64,000 bases of DNA from the NCBI GenBank assembly GCA_963782605.1, contig CAWAKK010000010.1:186001-250000 (forward strand), read 5' to 3'. Position numbers and translations under genes: made by a program. Below the pieces are notes generated by a model, which saw only the letters and a list, made by a program, of their open reading frames with translations, had not been told where the DNA came from and did not search any database. Shown here in pieces: positions 41,453-49,889 of the stretch. The DNA is from JBDTSW01 sp963782605. GTDB lineage: Bacteria; Actinomycetota; Thermoleophilia; Solirubrobacterales; 70-9. The number at the start of each line of letters is the position of its first letter. Position 1 is the first letter of the stretch.

Positions 41453-42255
41453 GCGCCGCTCACCCCGGGCTTGGCTCCCGAATGGATGGCGATGATGCCA
41501 CCGGCGAGCAGCAGCCAGCGGATGCGCTCGAGCTGGGCGTCATCCATGAGCTCCGCGAGCCGCTCGGGCGGCGGGAAGCTGCGGACCGACGCCGGCAGGT
41601 AGCTGTAGGCGTCGGCGTCTCCAGCAACGCTTCCGAGGAGCGGGACGACGCGGTCGAACCAAAGCGAGAAGAAGCTCGAGAGCGGTGGACGCTGAGGCTT
41701 GGTGATCTCGAGGATCACCAACAGCCCACCCGGGCGGAGCACACGGGTGAGCTCCGCAAGGCCAGCCGGCAGGTCGACGAGGTTCCGCACGCCGAAGCCC
41801 ACGGTGACGGCGTCGAAGGAGTCGTTCGCGTATGGGAGCTCCAGCGCATCCGCCCATTCGAACTCGACGGGCGCGAGCCCATCGCCGGACCCGTTCGCGT
41901 CCGCTCCCCCGATGCCACCCGCTGCGAGGCGTATGTCCTCCTCCTTCGCGCGGGCCAGCTCCAGCATGCGCTCGGAGAAGTCGCACCCCACGACGCGACC
42001 ACGCGGGCCCGCACGGCGGGCCAGCTCGAAGGTGAGGTCGCCGGTGCCGCAGCAGACGTCCAGGGCGACGGCTCCGGCGTCCAGGTCCGCGAGATCCACA
42101 GCGCGCTCGCGCCAGCGGCGATCGAGCCCCGCCGTCATCACGTGATTCATCCGGTCATAGACGCCCGCGATCCGATCGAACATCGTCTGCACCTGCGAGG
42201 AGAACTCCTCCGAGTCACGGCTGGGCCGCGCCCGCCCCGCGCCGGGGGGAACCAT
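41449..42255 (-). CDS. menG: Demethylmenaquinone methyltransferase
   Basis: 268 aa. FDRIAGVYDRMNHVMTAGLD is the UbiE/MenG signature, LDVCCGTGDL (65-74) is SAM motif I, and TVGFGVRNLVDLPAGLAEL is the family motif II, followed by RVLRPGGLLVILEITKP. It performs the last methylation of menaquinone with SAM. A Gly/Ala-rich insert (104-118) is unusual but harmless. It starts one base after the cytochrome c gene stop. Confidence 0.92.
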   Translation of the reverse strand: MVPPGAGRARPSRDSEEFSSQVQTMFDRIAGVYDRMNHVMTAGLDRRWRERAVDLADLDAGAVALDVCCGTGDLTFELARRAGPRGRVVGCDFSERMLELARAKEEDIRLAAGGIGGADANGSGDGLAPVEFEWADALELPYANDSFDAVTVGFGVRNLVDLPAGLAELTRVLRPGGLLVILEITKPQRPPLSSFFSLWFDRVVPLLGSVAGDADAYSYLPASVRSFPPPERLAELMDDAQLERIRWLLLAGGIIAIHSGAKPGVSGA

Positions 42256-42972
42256 CTACTCGTTGTGGCCCTGGAGCGAGGCGAGGAAGTCGACGAGGGA
42301 GTCGAACTTCTCCTCCGGCAGGTCCCCGTACGGGGGCATGACCCCTGACGGGTTGACGAGCGAGCGTGCGATCGCGGCCCGTGGAAGCGTGGCCCCGATC
42401 TCCGTCAGCTCCGGGCCGGGACCGTCGTTGCCGTTCTCCCCGAACTGGTGGCAGGCGAGACAGCCGGATTGCGCGGCCACGTCCGCGCCCGCCTGATACT
42501 CCTCGGATATCTCGATCGAGTCGATCTCGGTCGGCGAGGCTGCCGACGCGCCCAGGTAGGTGAGAAACGCCATCGAGGTGATCGTGAGCACGGCCGCGAT
42601 CGACGCGATCGGACGCCGCTCAGGGCGCCGCTCGGGATTGCGGTCGTAGAACGGCAGCAGAAGCAGCAGGACCATGCACAGTGTCGGGATGCCCACGGTG
42701 GCGATCGGGACGAGCTCCGGCGGCTTGATCACGCGCAGCAGCTCGAAGAGGAAGAAGAAGTACCACTCGGGCCGTGGCACGTAGGTGGTGGTCGTCGGGT
42801 CGGCCTTGGGGCCCTGCTCGGCGCCGAGCACGAGCGACATGACCATGATCACGACGACGACGATGAGCGCCATCATCGAGTCCTTCGCGACGGCATAGGG
42901 GAAGAACGGCTTGCCCTTCTTCTTCAGCGCCTCGTACTCGCGAAGGTAGGCCTCCTTCTGCGCCCCGTTCAC
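42256..42972 (-). CDS. qcrC: Cytochrome bc complex: cytochrome b C-domain fused to cytochrome c
   Basis: 238 aa. The first part has three membrane helices and PRPEWYFFFLFELLRVIKPPE (subunit IV-like, menaquinol site). The second part is a cytochrome c with CLACH (C171, C174, H175) and a likely axial methionine in SGVMPPYGDL. This fusion is the Bacillus-type QcrC arrangement. It carries electrons from menaquinol to cytochrome c oxidase and needs heme, Sec/ccs maturation and the Rieske partner. It is 22 bases after the qcrB stop. Confidence 0.92.
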   Translation of the reverse strand: MNGAQKEAYLREYEALKKKGKPFFPYAVAKDSMMALIVVVVIMVMSLVLGAEQGPKADPTTTTYVPRPEWYFFFLFELLRVIKPPELVPIATVGIPTLCMVLLLLLPFYDRNPERRPERRPIASIAAVLTITSMAFLTYLGASAASPTEIDSIEISEEYQAGADVAAQSGCLACHQFGENGNDGPGPELTEIGATLPRAAIARSLVNPSGVMPPYGDLPEEKFDSLVDFLASLQGHNE

Positions 42973-42994
42973 GAGCCCATCTCCCCACGCGGCG

Positions 42995-43783
42995 TCATCC
43001 GACCTTCTCCTCGCGAAGCTCCTTCGGCTTCGTCTCCGTCTTCATCCAGGGTGGGGCGGTGGTCCCGAGCTTCACGACCAGGTAGAGGTGGGCGCCGATC
43101 AGCGCGATGATCAAACCCGGGACGAGCAGCATATGAACGGCGTAGAAGCGCGAGATCGTGGTCGCCTCGAACTCGGCGCCCGCGCGCAGGAAGTCGGCCA
43201 GGTATGGCCCAGCGACGGGCCCCGAGGCCGTGATGTTGTTGGCCACGATCGTCGCCCAGAAGGAGCGCTGGTCGAACGGGAGGAGGTAGCCCGTGAGGCC
43301 CATCACGAGGGTGAGCACGAGCAACACCACCCCGATGACCCAGTTGAGCTCGCGCGGGTACTTGTAGGCGCCGAAGAAGAAGGTCCTGCCCATGTGCAGG
43401 AAGATCAGGATGATCATCACCGTGGCGCCCCACTTGTGCATGCCGCGGACGAACTCGCCCAGGAAGACGTCGTTCGTCAGGTGCGTGATCGAGGCGTAGG
43501 CCTCGGTCGCCGATGGCGTGTAGTACATCGCCAGGAAGACGCCGGTGATGGCCTGAACGACGAACGCGAACAGAGTGGCCGAACCCAAGGTGTAGAACCA
43601 GTTCGTGCCCTTCGGGACCTTGCGGAAGAGCATCCCGGTGAGAAAGCCGGTTGCGCCGGTGCGCTCGTCGACCCAGCCGACGACGTCGGCGGGAGCCTCC
43701 TTGACCTTGTCCATCGGTCCCGCCCCGTTGCCCTCGCCGGGCTTCGACGGTCTGCGCAGCGCTTGTGGGATCAGGTTCGGCAC
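42995..43783 (-). CDS. qcrB: Cytochrome b (b6-type) of menaquinol-cytochrome c reductase
   Basis: 262 aa. Four membrane helices with two heme-b histidine pairs, including HKWGATVMIILIFLHMGRTFF and FYAVHMLLVPGLIIALIGAH. GYLLPFDQRSFWA and NNITASGPVAGPYLADFLRAG are typical of b6-type subunits. With the qcrC N-domain it forms the split cytochrome b. It begins 2 bases after the Rieske stop. Confidence 0.95.
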   Translation of the reverse strand: MPNLIPQALRRPSKPGEGNGAGPMDKVKEAPADVVGWVDERTGATGFLTGMLFRKVPKGTNWFYTLGSATLFAFVVQAITGVFLAMYYTPSATEAYASITHLTNDVFLGEFVRGMHKWGATVMIILIFLHMGRTFFFGAYKYPRELNWVIGVVLLVLTLVMGLTGYLLPFDQRSFWATIVANNITASGPVAGPYLADFLRAGAEFEATTISRFYAVHMLLVPGLIIALIGAHLYLVVKLGTTAPPWMKTETKPKELREEKVG

Positions 43784-43785
43784 GG

Positions 43786-44460
43786 TCAGCTCGGCGGGGG
43801 CGGAGCGGTGGTGGGACGGGGCGGATACAGGTACTCCCAGATGCCGCCGGTGAACTCACCCGGATCCCGTGAGCGCACTGGCTCGAGGTCGTTGGTGACG
43901 CTGTAGCGAGGGCCGATCTCGACCGTACCGCCGGTCAGCCGGGTCTGGAAGCGGTCGAGCGGGCGTACGGGCGGGCCGCCGATGACCTGTCCCTCGAAGT
44001 CGTACACACCGCCATGACACGGGCAGATGAAGGTCGACGCGGCCTTCACGAAGCGGACCGGGCACCCGAGGTGCGCGCAGCGGGTCGAGATCGCGATGTA
44101 CTCCTCCGGGTTCTCGTCGGGATTGATATCCGGGTTGCCGCGACGCACGTAGACCGTCGTCTTGCCGGCCTCGCCGATGGCGTCGACGATGGTGATGACC
44201 ACCGCCGTATACCCGAGATCCGAGAAGTCGTCAGGCGTTCCGACGCCCTCCCACTTCTCCTCGGGGGCGTCGAAGAGCGGCGCCGCGGCGAACCCCACGC
44301 TGGCGAGCGCCACCGCTCCGAGTCCGATGCCGGCCGCCGCCTGGCCGCCGATCGCGAAGGCGGTGCGGCGGGTCATCGTCTCGCCCTCGTAGTAGCCCGC
44401 TGGGCGCGGCTTTTCGGGCGCGGCGTTCTGACCGTTCTTCTTGGAGGGAGCGTCAGCCAC
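43786..44460 (-). CDS. qcrA: Rieske iron-sulfur subunit of menaquinol-cytochrome c reductase
   Basis: 224 aa from GTG 44460 (start not certain; GTG 44484 also in frame). An RR signal (MTRRTAFAIGGQAAAGIGLG) targets it to Tat and anchors it in the membrane. The cluster ligands are C128-A-H130 with C133 and C146-P-C148-H149 (CAHLGC and CPCHGG). It passes electrons from menaquinol to cytochrome c. It overlaps the upstream hypothetical gene by about 8 bases. Confidence 0.93.
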   Translation of the reverse strand: MADAPSKKNGQNAAPEKPRPAGYYEGETMTRRTAFAIGGQAAAGIGLGAVALASVGFAAAPLFDAPEEKWEGVGTPDDFSDLGYTAVVITIVDAIGEAGKTTVYVRRGNPDINPDENPEEYIAISTRCAHLGCPVRFVKAASTFICPCHGGVYDFEGQVIGGPPVRPLDRFQTRLTGGTVEIGPRYSVTNDLEPVRSRDPGEFTGGIWEYLYPPRPTTAPPPPS

Positions 44461-45070
44461 GGGCGGAAGGTGGATCGGCCTCAAAGTCTATTGAGTTGGC
44501 GGCCTCGCCCCATGCACTCTCGAGACCCGCTCCGGAGGCGGTGTCGCGCCCGGCGGCTGCGAGCGCGCGAGCGGAATCGGCTCCCGGGCCGGAGCTTCGG
44601 AGCTGCGCCTTCGCTGCCTCGTGCGCCTCATTGGCCCCGGCACCGACAGCGCTGGCGGCGGCCAGCCACAGCGCCTTCGCCGTGGCGTCGTCGCCGTCGC
44701 CGTCGGCGTGAACCAGCGCGCTCAGGGAGATGAGATCCGCGAGCTCGCTCACCGCCTCGAGATCGCCGAGCCCGGCGAGGCGCTCCAGGCCCAGGGCGTA
44801 GAGGTGATCGCCGGCGAGGAGGGCGAGATCCGCGTCGAGCACGTCGAGGACCCGCGGCTCCCCGTAGTGAAGGAGATAACCCTCGCGGACGGCCTCGAGG
44901 ACGAAGGCGTAGTCGGCCTCGGCCCCGTCGGCGCGGGGGCCCGTGGCGGCGAGAGCCCCGAGCGAGGTGTCCCCGGTGGGCTCGCGGAGGTGATCGGTGA
45001 GGAGGGTTTCGTCTTGGCGGATCGCCTGGACGAGATCATCTAGAGGAGTGAGTCGGGGCGAGGGGGCCAT
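44453..45070 (-). CDS. Conserved protein heading the qcr operon, unknown function
   Basis: 205 aa, Ala-rich and helical. AFVLEAVREGYLLHYGEPRVLD, LALLAGDHLYALGLERLAGLGD and VSELADLISLSALVH make a helical core that resembles the non-catalytic partner or helper proteins of isoprenoid or respiratory assembly. No membrane helix or metal motif. Its last codons overlap the Rieske start. Because it is first in an operon for menaquinol oxidase, menG and polyprenyl synthase, an assembly or regulatory role is plausible, but I recognise no named family. Confidence 0.68.
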   Translation of the reverse strand: MAPSPRLTPLDDLVQAIRQDETLLTDHLREPTGDTSLGALAATGPRADGAEADYAFVLEAVREGYLLHYGEPRVLDVLDADLALLAGDHLYALGLERLAGLGDLEAVSELADLISLSALVHADGDGDDATAKALWLAAASAVGAGANEAHEAAKAQLRSSGPGADSARALAAAGRDTASGAGLESAWGEAANSIDFEADPPSARG

Positions 45071-45142
45071 GGCGCGAGATTACTCCGGGCCGGGCCCGAG
45101 ATTCCGCAGTTGTGCCGCGTACGGCGGCATGAACTCGGAAGG

Positions 45143-45745
45143 TCAGTCGGGCAGCGGCATTGCGCCCGGAGCGCGCAGGCCGTCGAGGATGATCTGCAGG
45201 TAGCGCTCCCAGCTCATCTCGAGGGGGCCGACCTTGCCCTCGACGAGCGCCCGTCCGAGGCCACAGATCAGCCCTGGGACATCCTCCCACCGGGCCTCGG
45301 GCCGAAGCTCCCCGGCCTCCTTGGCGCGGAATACGAGCTCGTCCAGGAGTTCCGGCATCCCCACTCCCTCGGCACCGGCTCGCATCATCTCGGGCCGCTC
45401 GAACATCGCCTCCGAGAGCGCCCGGTCCCGCGCCATGACCTCGGCCGAGTAGCGCATGAACCCGGCGAAGCCGTTCCACGGATCGGGATCGGCGTTGGCT
45501 TCACGCGCGGCCTGCGCAAGGCCCTCGAACCGAAGCTCGGTCAGTGCCTCCAGCAGATCGCACTTGTGGGGAAAGTGCCGATAGACGGTGCCGACCCCCA
45601 CGCCCGCCCTCGCGGCGATCTGGTCCATCTGGGCGTCGTAGCCGTGCTCGGCGAAGAGCTCACGGCCGGCGTCGAGGATGCGCTGGTGGTTGCGCCGGGC
45701 GTCGGCGCGAAGCGCCGGCGCGGCTTTGATCAGGGTGGGGTTCAT
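45143..45745 (-). CDS. TetR-family repressor of the divergent MFS exporter
   Basis: 200 aa from ATG 45745 with GAGGAGAGAGG upstream; this start was preferred to GTG 45784. The helix-turn-helix is ILDAGRELFAEHGYDAQ then QIAARAGVGVGTVYRHFPHK, and the C-terminal ligand domain is variable. It lies divergent to the drug-efflux gene with two 16-bp operator-like palindromes between them. It is likely to repress itself and the exporter until a drug binds. Confidence 0.9.
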   Translation of the reverse strand: MNPTLIKAAPALRADARRNHQRILDAGRELFAEHGYDAQMDQIAARAGVGVGTVYRHFPHKCDLLEALTELRFEGLAQAAREANADPDPWNGFAGFMRYSAEVMARDRALSEAMFERPEMMRAGAEGVGMPELLDELVFRAKEAGELRPEARWEDVPGLICGLGRALVEGKVGPLEMSWERYLQIILDGLRAPGAMPLPD

Positions 45746-45790
45746 CGGATTCCTCTCTCCTCGTTCCGGGACCGACGACGTCACAGCAAA

Positions 45791-45842
45791 CGGAACCGCG
45801 ATTCCGTATAGTGGCTTAACCAGAACCGGAACTCAGGTTCCG
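45791..45842. promoter_or_regulatory. Twin TetR operator palindromes
   Basis: Two palindromes share a pattern: CGGAACCGCGATTCCG (45791-45806) and CGGAACTCAGGTTCCG (45827-45842). Both have CGGAAC at one end and (A/G)TTCCG at the other. Centres are 36 bases apart. They fill most of the gap between the TetR gene and the MFS gene and are the probable operator pair. Confidence 0.7.
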
Positions 45843-45875
45843 ATTATGTCATAAGAACCCGTCGGAGGTAGGCGC

Positions 45876-47399
45876 ATGACCACAGACAAGGCAACTCTTC
45901 AAGAACGCCGCTGGCTCGCACTCGCGTTGCTCTGCGTCGCCCAGTTCGTCGTGGTCCTCGATGCGTCGATCACCAACGTGGCGCTGCCGACCATCGGCGA
46001 GTCCCTCGGCATCTCCCAGGACAACCTCTCCTGGGTCGTGAACGCCTACGTCCTGACCTTCGGCGGTTTCCTGCTCTTGGGCGGCCGCCTCGCCGACCTT
46101 CTCGGCCGACGGCGCGTCTTCATTGCCGGGCTCATTCTCTTCGCCCTGGCATCCCTCGCCGGCGGCTTCGCCGAGTCCGAGACCGCACTCATCATCGCCC
46201 GCGCCGTACAGGGCCTCGGCGCGGCGATCCTCTCCCCCGCCGCGCTCTCAATCGTCACGACCACCTTCCGCGACGGCTCCGAGCGCAACAAGGCGCTCGG
46301 GGTGTGGGGCGCTGTGGCCGGCTCGGGCGGGGCGGCCGGCGTGCTGCTCGGCGGCGTTCTGACCGAGTACCTCGGCTGGGAATGGGTCCTGTGGGTGAAC
46401 GTGCCGATCGGGATCATCGCGGCCATGCTCGCCACGTCGCTCATCATGGAGAGCCGCTCCGAGTCCGAGACGCGGGCGTTCGACTTCGCCGGCGCGGTCA
46501 GCGTCACCGCTGGCCTGTCGCTGCTCGTCTTCGGCTTGGTCGAGGCCAACGACGCCGGCTGGGGCTCTGCCCAGACGCTCGGCGTCCTCGCGGGAGCGGT
46601 CGTCCTGCTCGCCGCCTTCGTCGCGATCGAGCTGCGCTCGAGCTCTCCGCTCATGCCCTTCTCGATCTTCCGCAACCGCACCCTCACGGGGGCGAACGTG
46701 GTCGGGATCCTGACCGGGGCCTCGCTGTTCTCGATGTTCTTCTTCATCTCCCTGTACATGCAGAACGTGCTCGGCTACAGCGCCATCAAGGCGGGGGTCT
46801 CCTACCTGCCGCTCGCGGTCACGATCATCATCGCCGCCGGCGTCGCCTCGCAGGTGGTGACCAAGATCGGCTACAAGCCGATCCTCGCCGCCGGCATGCT
46901 GCTGATCGGCGCCGGGCTCCTGTGGTTCGGGCAGATCTCGCCCGACGGCACCTACCTCAGTGACGTCCTCGGCCCCTCGCTCCTGGCGGCGGTGGGACTC
47001 GGGTTCGCGTTCGTCCCCCAGACGATCGCCGCGGTCTCGGGGGTCGACGACCACGAGGCCGGTCTCGCCTCAGGCCTCATCAACACCTCGCAGCAGGTCG
47101 GAGGCGCGCTCGGCCTGGCGGTGCTCTCCACGATCGCCTTCCCGCAGATCGAGGACAACATTGCGGCGGCGGCTGGCGATCCGGCCGCGGTTCCGGCCAT
47201 CCTCACCGAGGGGTACGCCGACGCCTTCATGGTCGGGGCGGGGATCGCAGTGCTCGGGTTCATCGCAACGCTGGTCTTGATCCGCGGCCGCGACTCGCGC
47301 GCGCACATGGAGATCGGAGACGGGTCCGCGCCGGCCGCATCGTCGAACGGGGCGAGCCCGGAGGACCAGGCGACGAAGCGAGAGCTGGAGCGCGCCTAG
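45876..47399 (+). CDS. MFS multidrug exporter, DHA2 (EmrB/QacA) type
   Basis: 507 aa with about 14 membrane helices. FVVVLDASITNVALPTIGES, WVVNAYVLTFGGFLLLGGRL with the GGRLADLLGRRR motif, and GVWGAVAGSGGAAGVLLGG are the family's motifs. It exports cationic or hydrophobic drugs by proton antiport. A GGAGGTAGG site precedes the ATG. It is regulated by the divergent TetR gene. Its stop is convergent with hemL, 5 bases apart. Confidence 0.93.
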   Translation: MTTDKATLQERRWLALALLCVAQFVVVLDASITNVALPTIGESLGISQDNLSWVVNAYVLTFGGFLLLGGRLADLLGRRRVFIAGLILFALASLAGGFAESETALIIARAVQGLGAAILSPAALSIVTTTFRDGSERNKALGVWGAVAGSGGAAGVLLGGVLTEYLGWEWVLWVNVPIGIIAAMLATSLIMESRSESETRAFDFAGAVSVTAGLSLLVFGLVEANDAGWGSAQTLGVLAGAVVLLAAFVAIELRSSSPLMPFSIFRNRTLTGANVVGILTGASLFSMFFFISLYMQNVLGYSAIKAGVSYLPLAVTIIIAAGVASQVVTKIGYKPILAAGMLLIGAGLLWFGQISPDGTYLSDVLGPSLLAAVGLGFAFVPQTIAAVSGVDDHEAGLASGLINTSQQVGGALGLAVLSTIAFPQIEDNIAAAAGDPAAVPAILTEGYADAFMVGAGIAVLGFIATLVLIRGRDSRAHMEIGDGSAPAASSNGASPEDQATKRELERA

Positions 47400-47403
47400 G
47401 GGC

Positions 47404-48744
47404 CTAGTCCAGGGCAACCGCGAACGCCTCGGCTGCGGCGTGCGCGGTGTGCTCGATCGCCGCGGCGTCGTGCGCGAGGGAGACGAACCACGCCTCGAAC
47501 TGCGAGGCCGGTGGGTAGATGCCGCGCTCGAGCATCGCCCGGCAGAACCTGCCGTACGCCTCGAGGTCGCATCCTGAAGCACCGGCGAAATCGCTCACGG
47601 GCTCGGAGCTGAAGAACGGTGTCACGAGGCCTGGGACCGATGCCACCTGGACCGGCCGGTCACCGGCTGCCTCGCGCAGCCACTCGGCCAGGGCTTCGGT
47701 GAGCTGGCCGAGCTTCTCGTACGCGGCCGAGTCGAGCTCCTCCAGCGTCGCGAGGCCAGCCGCCACCGCCAACGGGTTTCCGGAGAGGGTCCCCGCCTGG
47801 TAGACGTCCCCGGCCGGCGAGACCATGCTCATGAGCTCGCGGCTGCCACCGTAGGCGGCGAGGGGCAGGCCGCCGCCCAGCACCTTTCCCATCACGGTCA
47901 GGTCGGGCGACACCCCGTAGAGGGCCTGGGCGCCACCGCGGGAGACGCGGAACCCCGTGATCACCTCGTCGAAGACGAGGAGGGCGCCGGCGGCGTCCGC
48001 CTGCTCGCGCAGGAACTCGAGGAAGCCCTCGGCGGGCGCAACGAGGCCCATGTTGGCGGCGACCGGCTCGCACAGGATCGCCGCGATCTCATGCTCAGCG
48101 AGGGCAATGGCGAGCGGCTCCCTGGCGTTCCACGGGACGACGATCGTGTCCTCCGCAGCGCTCGCGGTAACCCCGGGGCTGGCCGGGATGCCTTGAGTGG
48201 CGAGGCCGGAGCCAGCTTCGGCCAGCAGGCCGTCGACGTGCCCGTGGTAGGCGCCCGCGAACTTCACGAGCTTGTCCCGCCCGGTGGCCGCGCGCGCGAG
48301 GCGCACCGCGCTCATCGACGCCTCGGTGCCGGAGTTCACGAGCCGCACCATCTCCACCGTCGGCACGCGGTCGCGGACCTCGGCCGCGAGGTCGACCTCG
48401 GCCTCCGTCGGCGCCCCGTAGCTCGTGCCCCGCGCCGCGGCCTCCTGCACGGCATCCACTACCGCCGGGTGGGCGTGTCCGAGGATCAGGGGACCCCACG
48501 AGCAGACCCAGTCGACGTAGCGATGGCCGTCGGCGTCGATCAACTCGAAGCCCTCGCCGCGTTCGACGAAGATCGGATGCTCGCGGCCGATCGACCGCAT
48601 CGCCCGGACCGGCGAGTTGACGCCGCCGGGCATGAGACCGACGGCCCGGGCGTAGATCACCTCGGAGCTACGGGTGTCGAACGCCGATCCCGGCTCGTCC
48701 GGGTCGCGCGCGGGAGCATCGGGGGGCGTCGGGGTCGTGCTCAG
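47404..48744 (-). CDS. hemL: Glutamate-1-semialdehyde 2,1-aminomutase
   Basis: About 446 aa. SSEVIYARAVGLMPGGVNSPVRAM, VRLVNSGTEASMSAVRLARA, LLVFDEVITGFRV and the PLP lysine in VMGKVLGGGLPLAAYGG are HemL marks. It makes 5-aminolevulinate for tetrapyrroles. The start is unclear: no ATG or GTG lies at the expected place. A CTG at 48744 sits in a CTGA overlap with the preceding stop, in the pattern of coupled starts; GTG 48660 would shorten the N-terminus by 28 residues. Confidence 0.92.
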   Translation of the reverse strand: MSTTPTPPDAPARDPDEPGSAFDTRSSEVIYARAVGLMPGGVNSPVRAMRSIGREHPIFVERGEGFELIDADGHRYVDWVCSWGPLILGHAHPAVVDAVQEAAARGTSYGAPTEAEVDLAAEVRDRVPTVEMVRLVNSGTEASMSAVRLARAATGRDKLVKFAGAYHGHVDGLLAEAGSGLATQGIPASPGVTASAAEDTIVVPWNAREPLAIALAEHEIAAILCEPVAANMGLVAPAEGFLEFLREQADAAGALLVFDEVITGFRVSRGGAQALYGVSPDLTVMGKVLGGGLPLAAYGGSRELMSMVSPAGDVYQAGTLSGNPLAVAAGLATLEELDSAAYEKLGQLTEALAEWLREAAGDRPVQVASVPGLVTPFFSSEPVSDFAGASGCDLEAYGRFCRAMLERGIYPPASQFEAWFVSLAHDAAAIEHTAHAAAEAFAVALD

Positions 48745-49889
48745 CGCGCGGCTCCGTTGCCGTTCGCGTGCGCGGCGACAGCGGCTGCCGGATCCGCCTC
48801 CCACGCCGCGTAGTCCGGGGTGAAGTACCGCAGCCGGATCTTCTTGAACTCCGTCGACGAGTAAAGGACGGCACGGTCGTCGCCGTGCAGGTCGTGCTCG
48901 TCCGCGATCGAGTCGAGGATCGCGTCGCACTCCTCCTTCGAGCGGCCGTGAGCCATGGTGAACACCGAATATGGCCAGTCGGCGTAGGTGGGACGCTCAT
49001 AGCAGTGAGAGACGCCGCGGACGGCGGCCATCCGGGTGCCCGTCTCCAGCACCTCCTCCTCCGGCACGCGCCACACGCCCATGCCGTTGGCCGAGAACCC
49101 CGCCCGCCGGTGGTAGAGGATCGCCGCGACGCGACGCAGGATCTGGCGATCGACCATTCCCTGCAGGTGTTCGAGCAGCTCCGCGGTCGACATCCCGGCC
49201 TTCGAGGCGGCATCGTCGTAGGGCCGGTCGACGACGTCCATCGGCCCCTGCAGCGCCCTGATCACAGCGATGTCGGTGTCGTCGTAGGGCTGGGCCTCGA
49301 GCTCGCGCGGAGGCGCGGCCTCGGCGGCGGCGGCGAGGGCGTCGGTGCCCTTCTCCATCTCGAGGTTCATGTTGATCTTGAAGAGACGGAGAGTCGGCAG
49401 CTGGCGGATCGACTCCGCGCCGGTCAGCTCCTGCAGAACCTCCAACGTGGCCTCGAGCCCGAGCTCCGAGTCGGGGGGTGTGGCGATCGTGAACCAGAGG
49501 TTGAACTCGTGCGTGCGCAGGTAGTTGTGTGAGACGCCCGGGTGGGAGTTGATGATCTTGGCGGCGCGGTGGGGGTGCTCCGTGTCGACCTTTGCAGCCA
49601 CCAGCATCGACGAGTAGCCCAGCGCCCGCGTGTCGAAGATCGGGGTGATCTCGCGGATGATCCGCTCGTCGACGAGGCGTCGGGTGCGCTCCATCGTGTC
49701 GTCGAGGTCGAGCTCGGCGGCGGCGGCGATCGCGACGAACGGCTCGGGGTCGAGGGGGAAGCGCGACTGCAAGAGGTTCATGAGGCGCTTGTCGGCCTCG
49801 TCGAGGGGGATGGCGGCGCCGTCCTTGCGCGAGCGCAGCTTCGGAGTAGCGCCGGCCGTGGTGATCCCGTCGCCGGTTACGCCTGCCAC
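48741..49889 (-). CDS. AhbA-AhbB-like siroheme decarboxylase (fused)
   Basis: 382 aa from GTG 49889. Two Lrp-like halves follow each other: LDEADKRLMNLLQSRFPLDP... THEFNLWFTIATPP, then TDIAVIRALQGPMDVVDRPY... YERPTYADWPYSVFTMAHG. In AhbA/AhbB (and NirDL/GH) these folds decarboxylate siroheme to 12,18-didecarboxysiroheme for the alternative heme or heme d1 pathway. Here the two are one chain between hemB and hemL, overlapping both. A transcription regulator of the Lrp/AsnC family is the alternative reading. Confidence 0.78.
   Translation of the reverse strand: MAGVTGDGITTAGATPKLRSRKDGAAIPLDEADKRLMNLLQSRFPLDPEPFVAIAAAAELDLDDTMERTRRLVDERIIREITPIFDTRALGYSSMLVAAKVDTEHPHRAAKIINSHPGVSHNYLRTHEFNLWFTIATPPDSELGLEATLEVLQELTGAESIRQLPTLRLFKINMNLEMEKGTDALAAAAEAAPPRELEAQPYDDTDIAVIRALQGPMDVVDRPYDDAASKAGMSTAELLEHLQGMVDRQILRRVAAILYHRRAGFSANGMGVWRVPEEEVLETGTRMAAVRGVSHCYERPTYADWPYSVFTMAHGRSKEECDAILDSIADEHDLHGDDRAVLYSSTEFKKIRLRYFTPDYAAWEADPAAAVAAHANGNGAAR

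Noticed and set aside
47391..47407. CTAGG-GG-CCTAG palindrome at the MFS/hemL junction as a terminator
   Set aside because: Very short stem without a T-run, mostly made of the two opposing stop codons.
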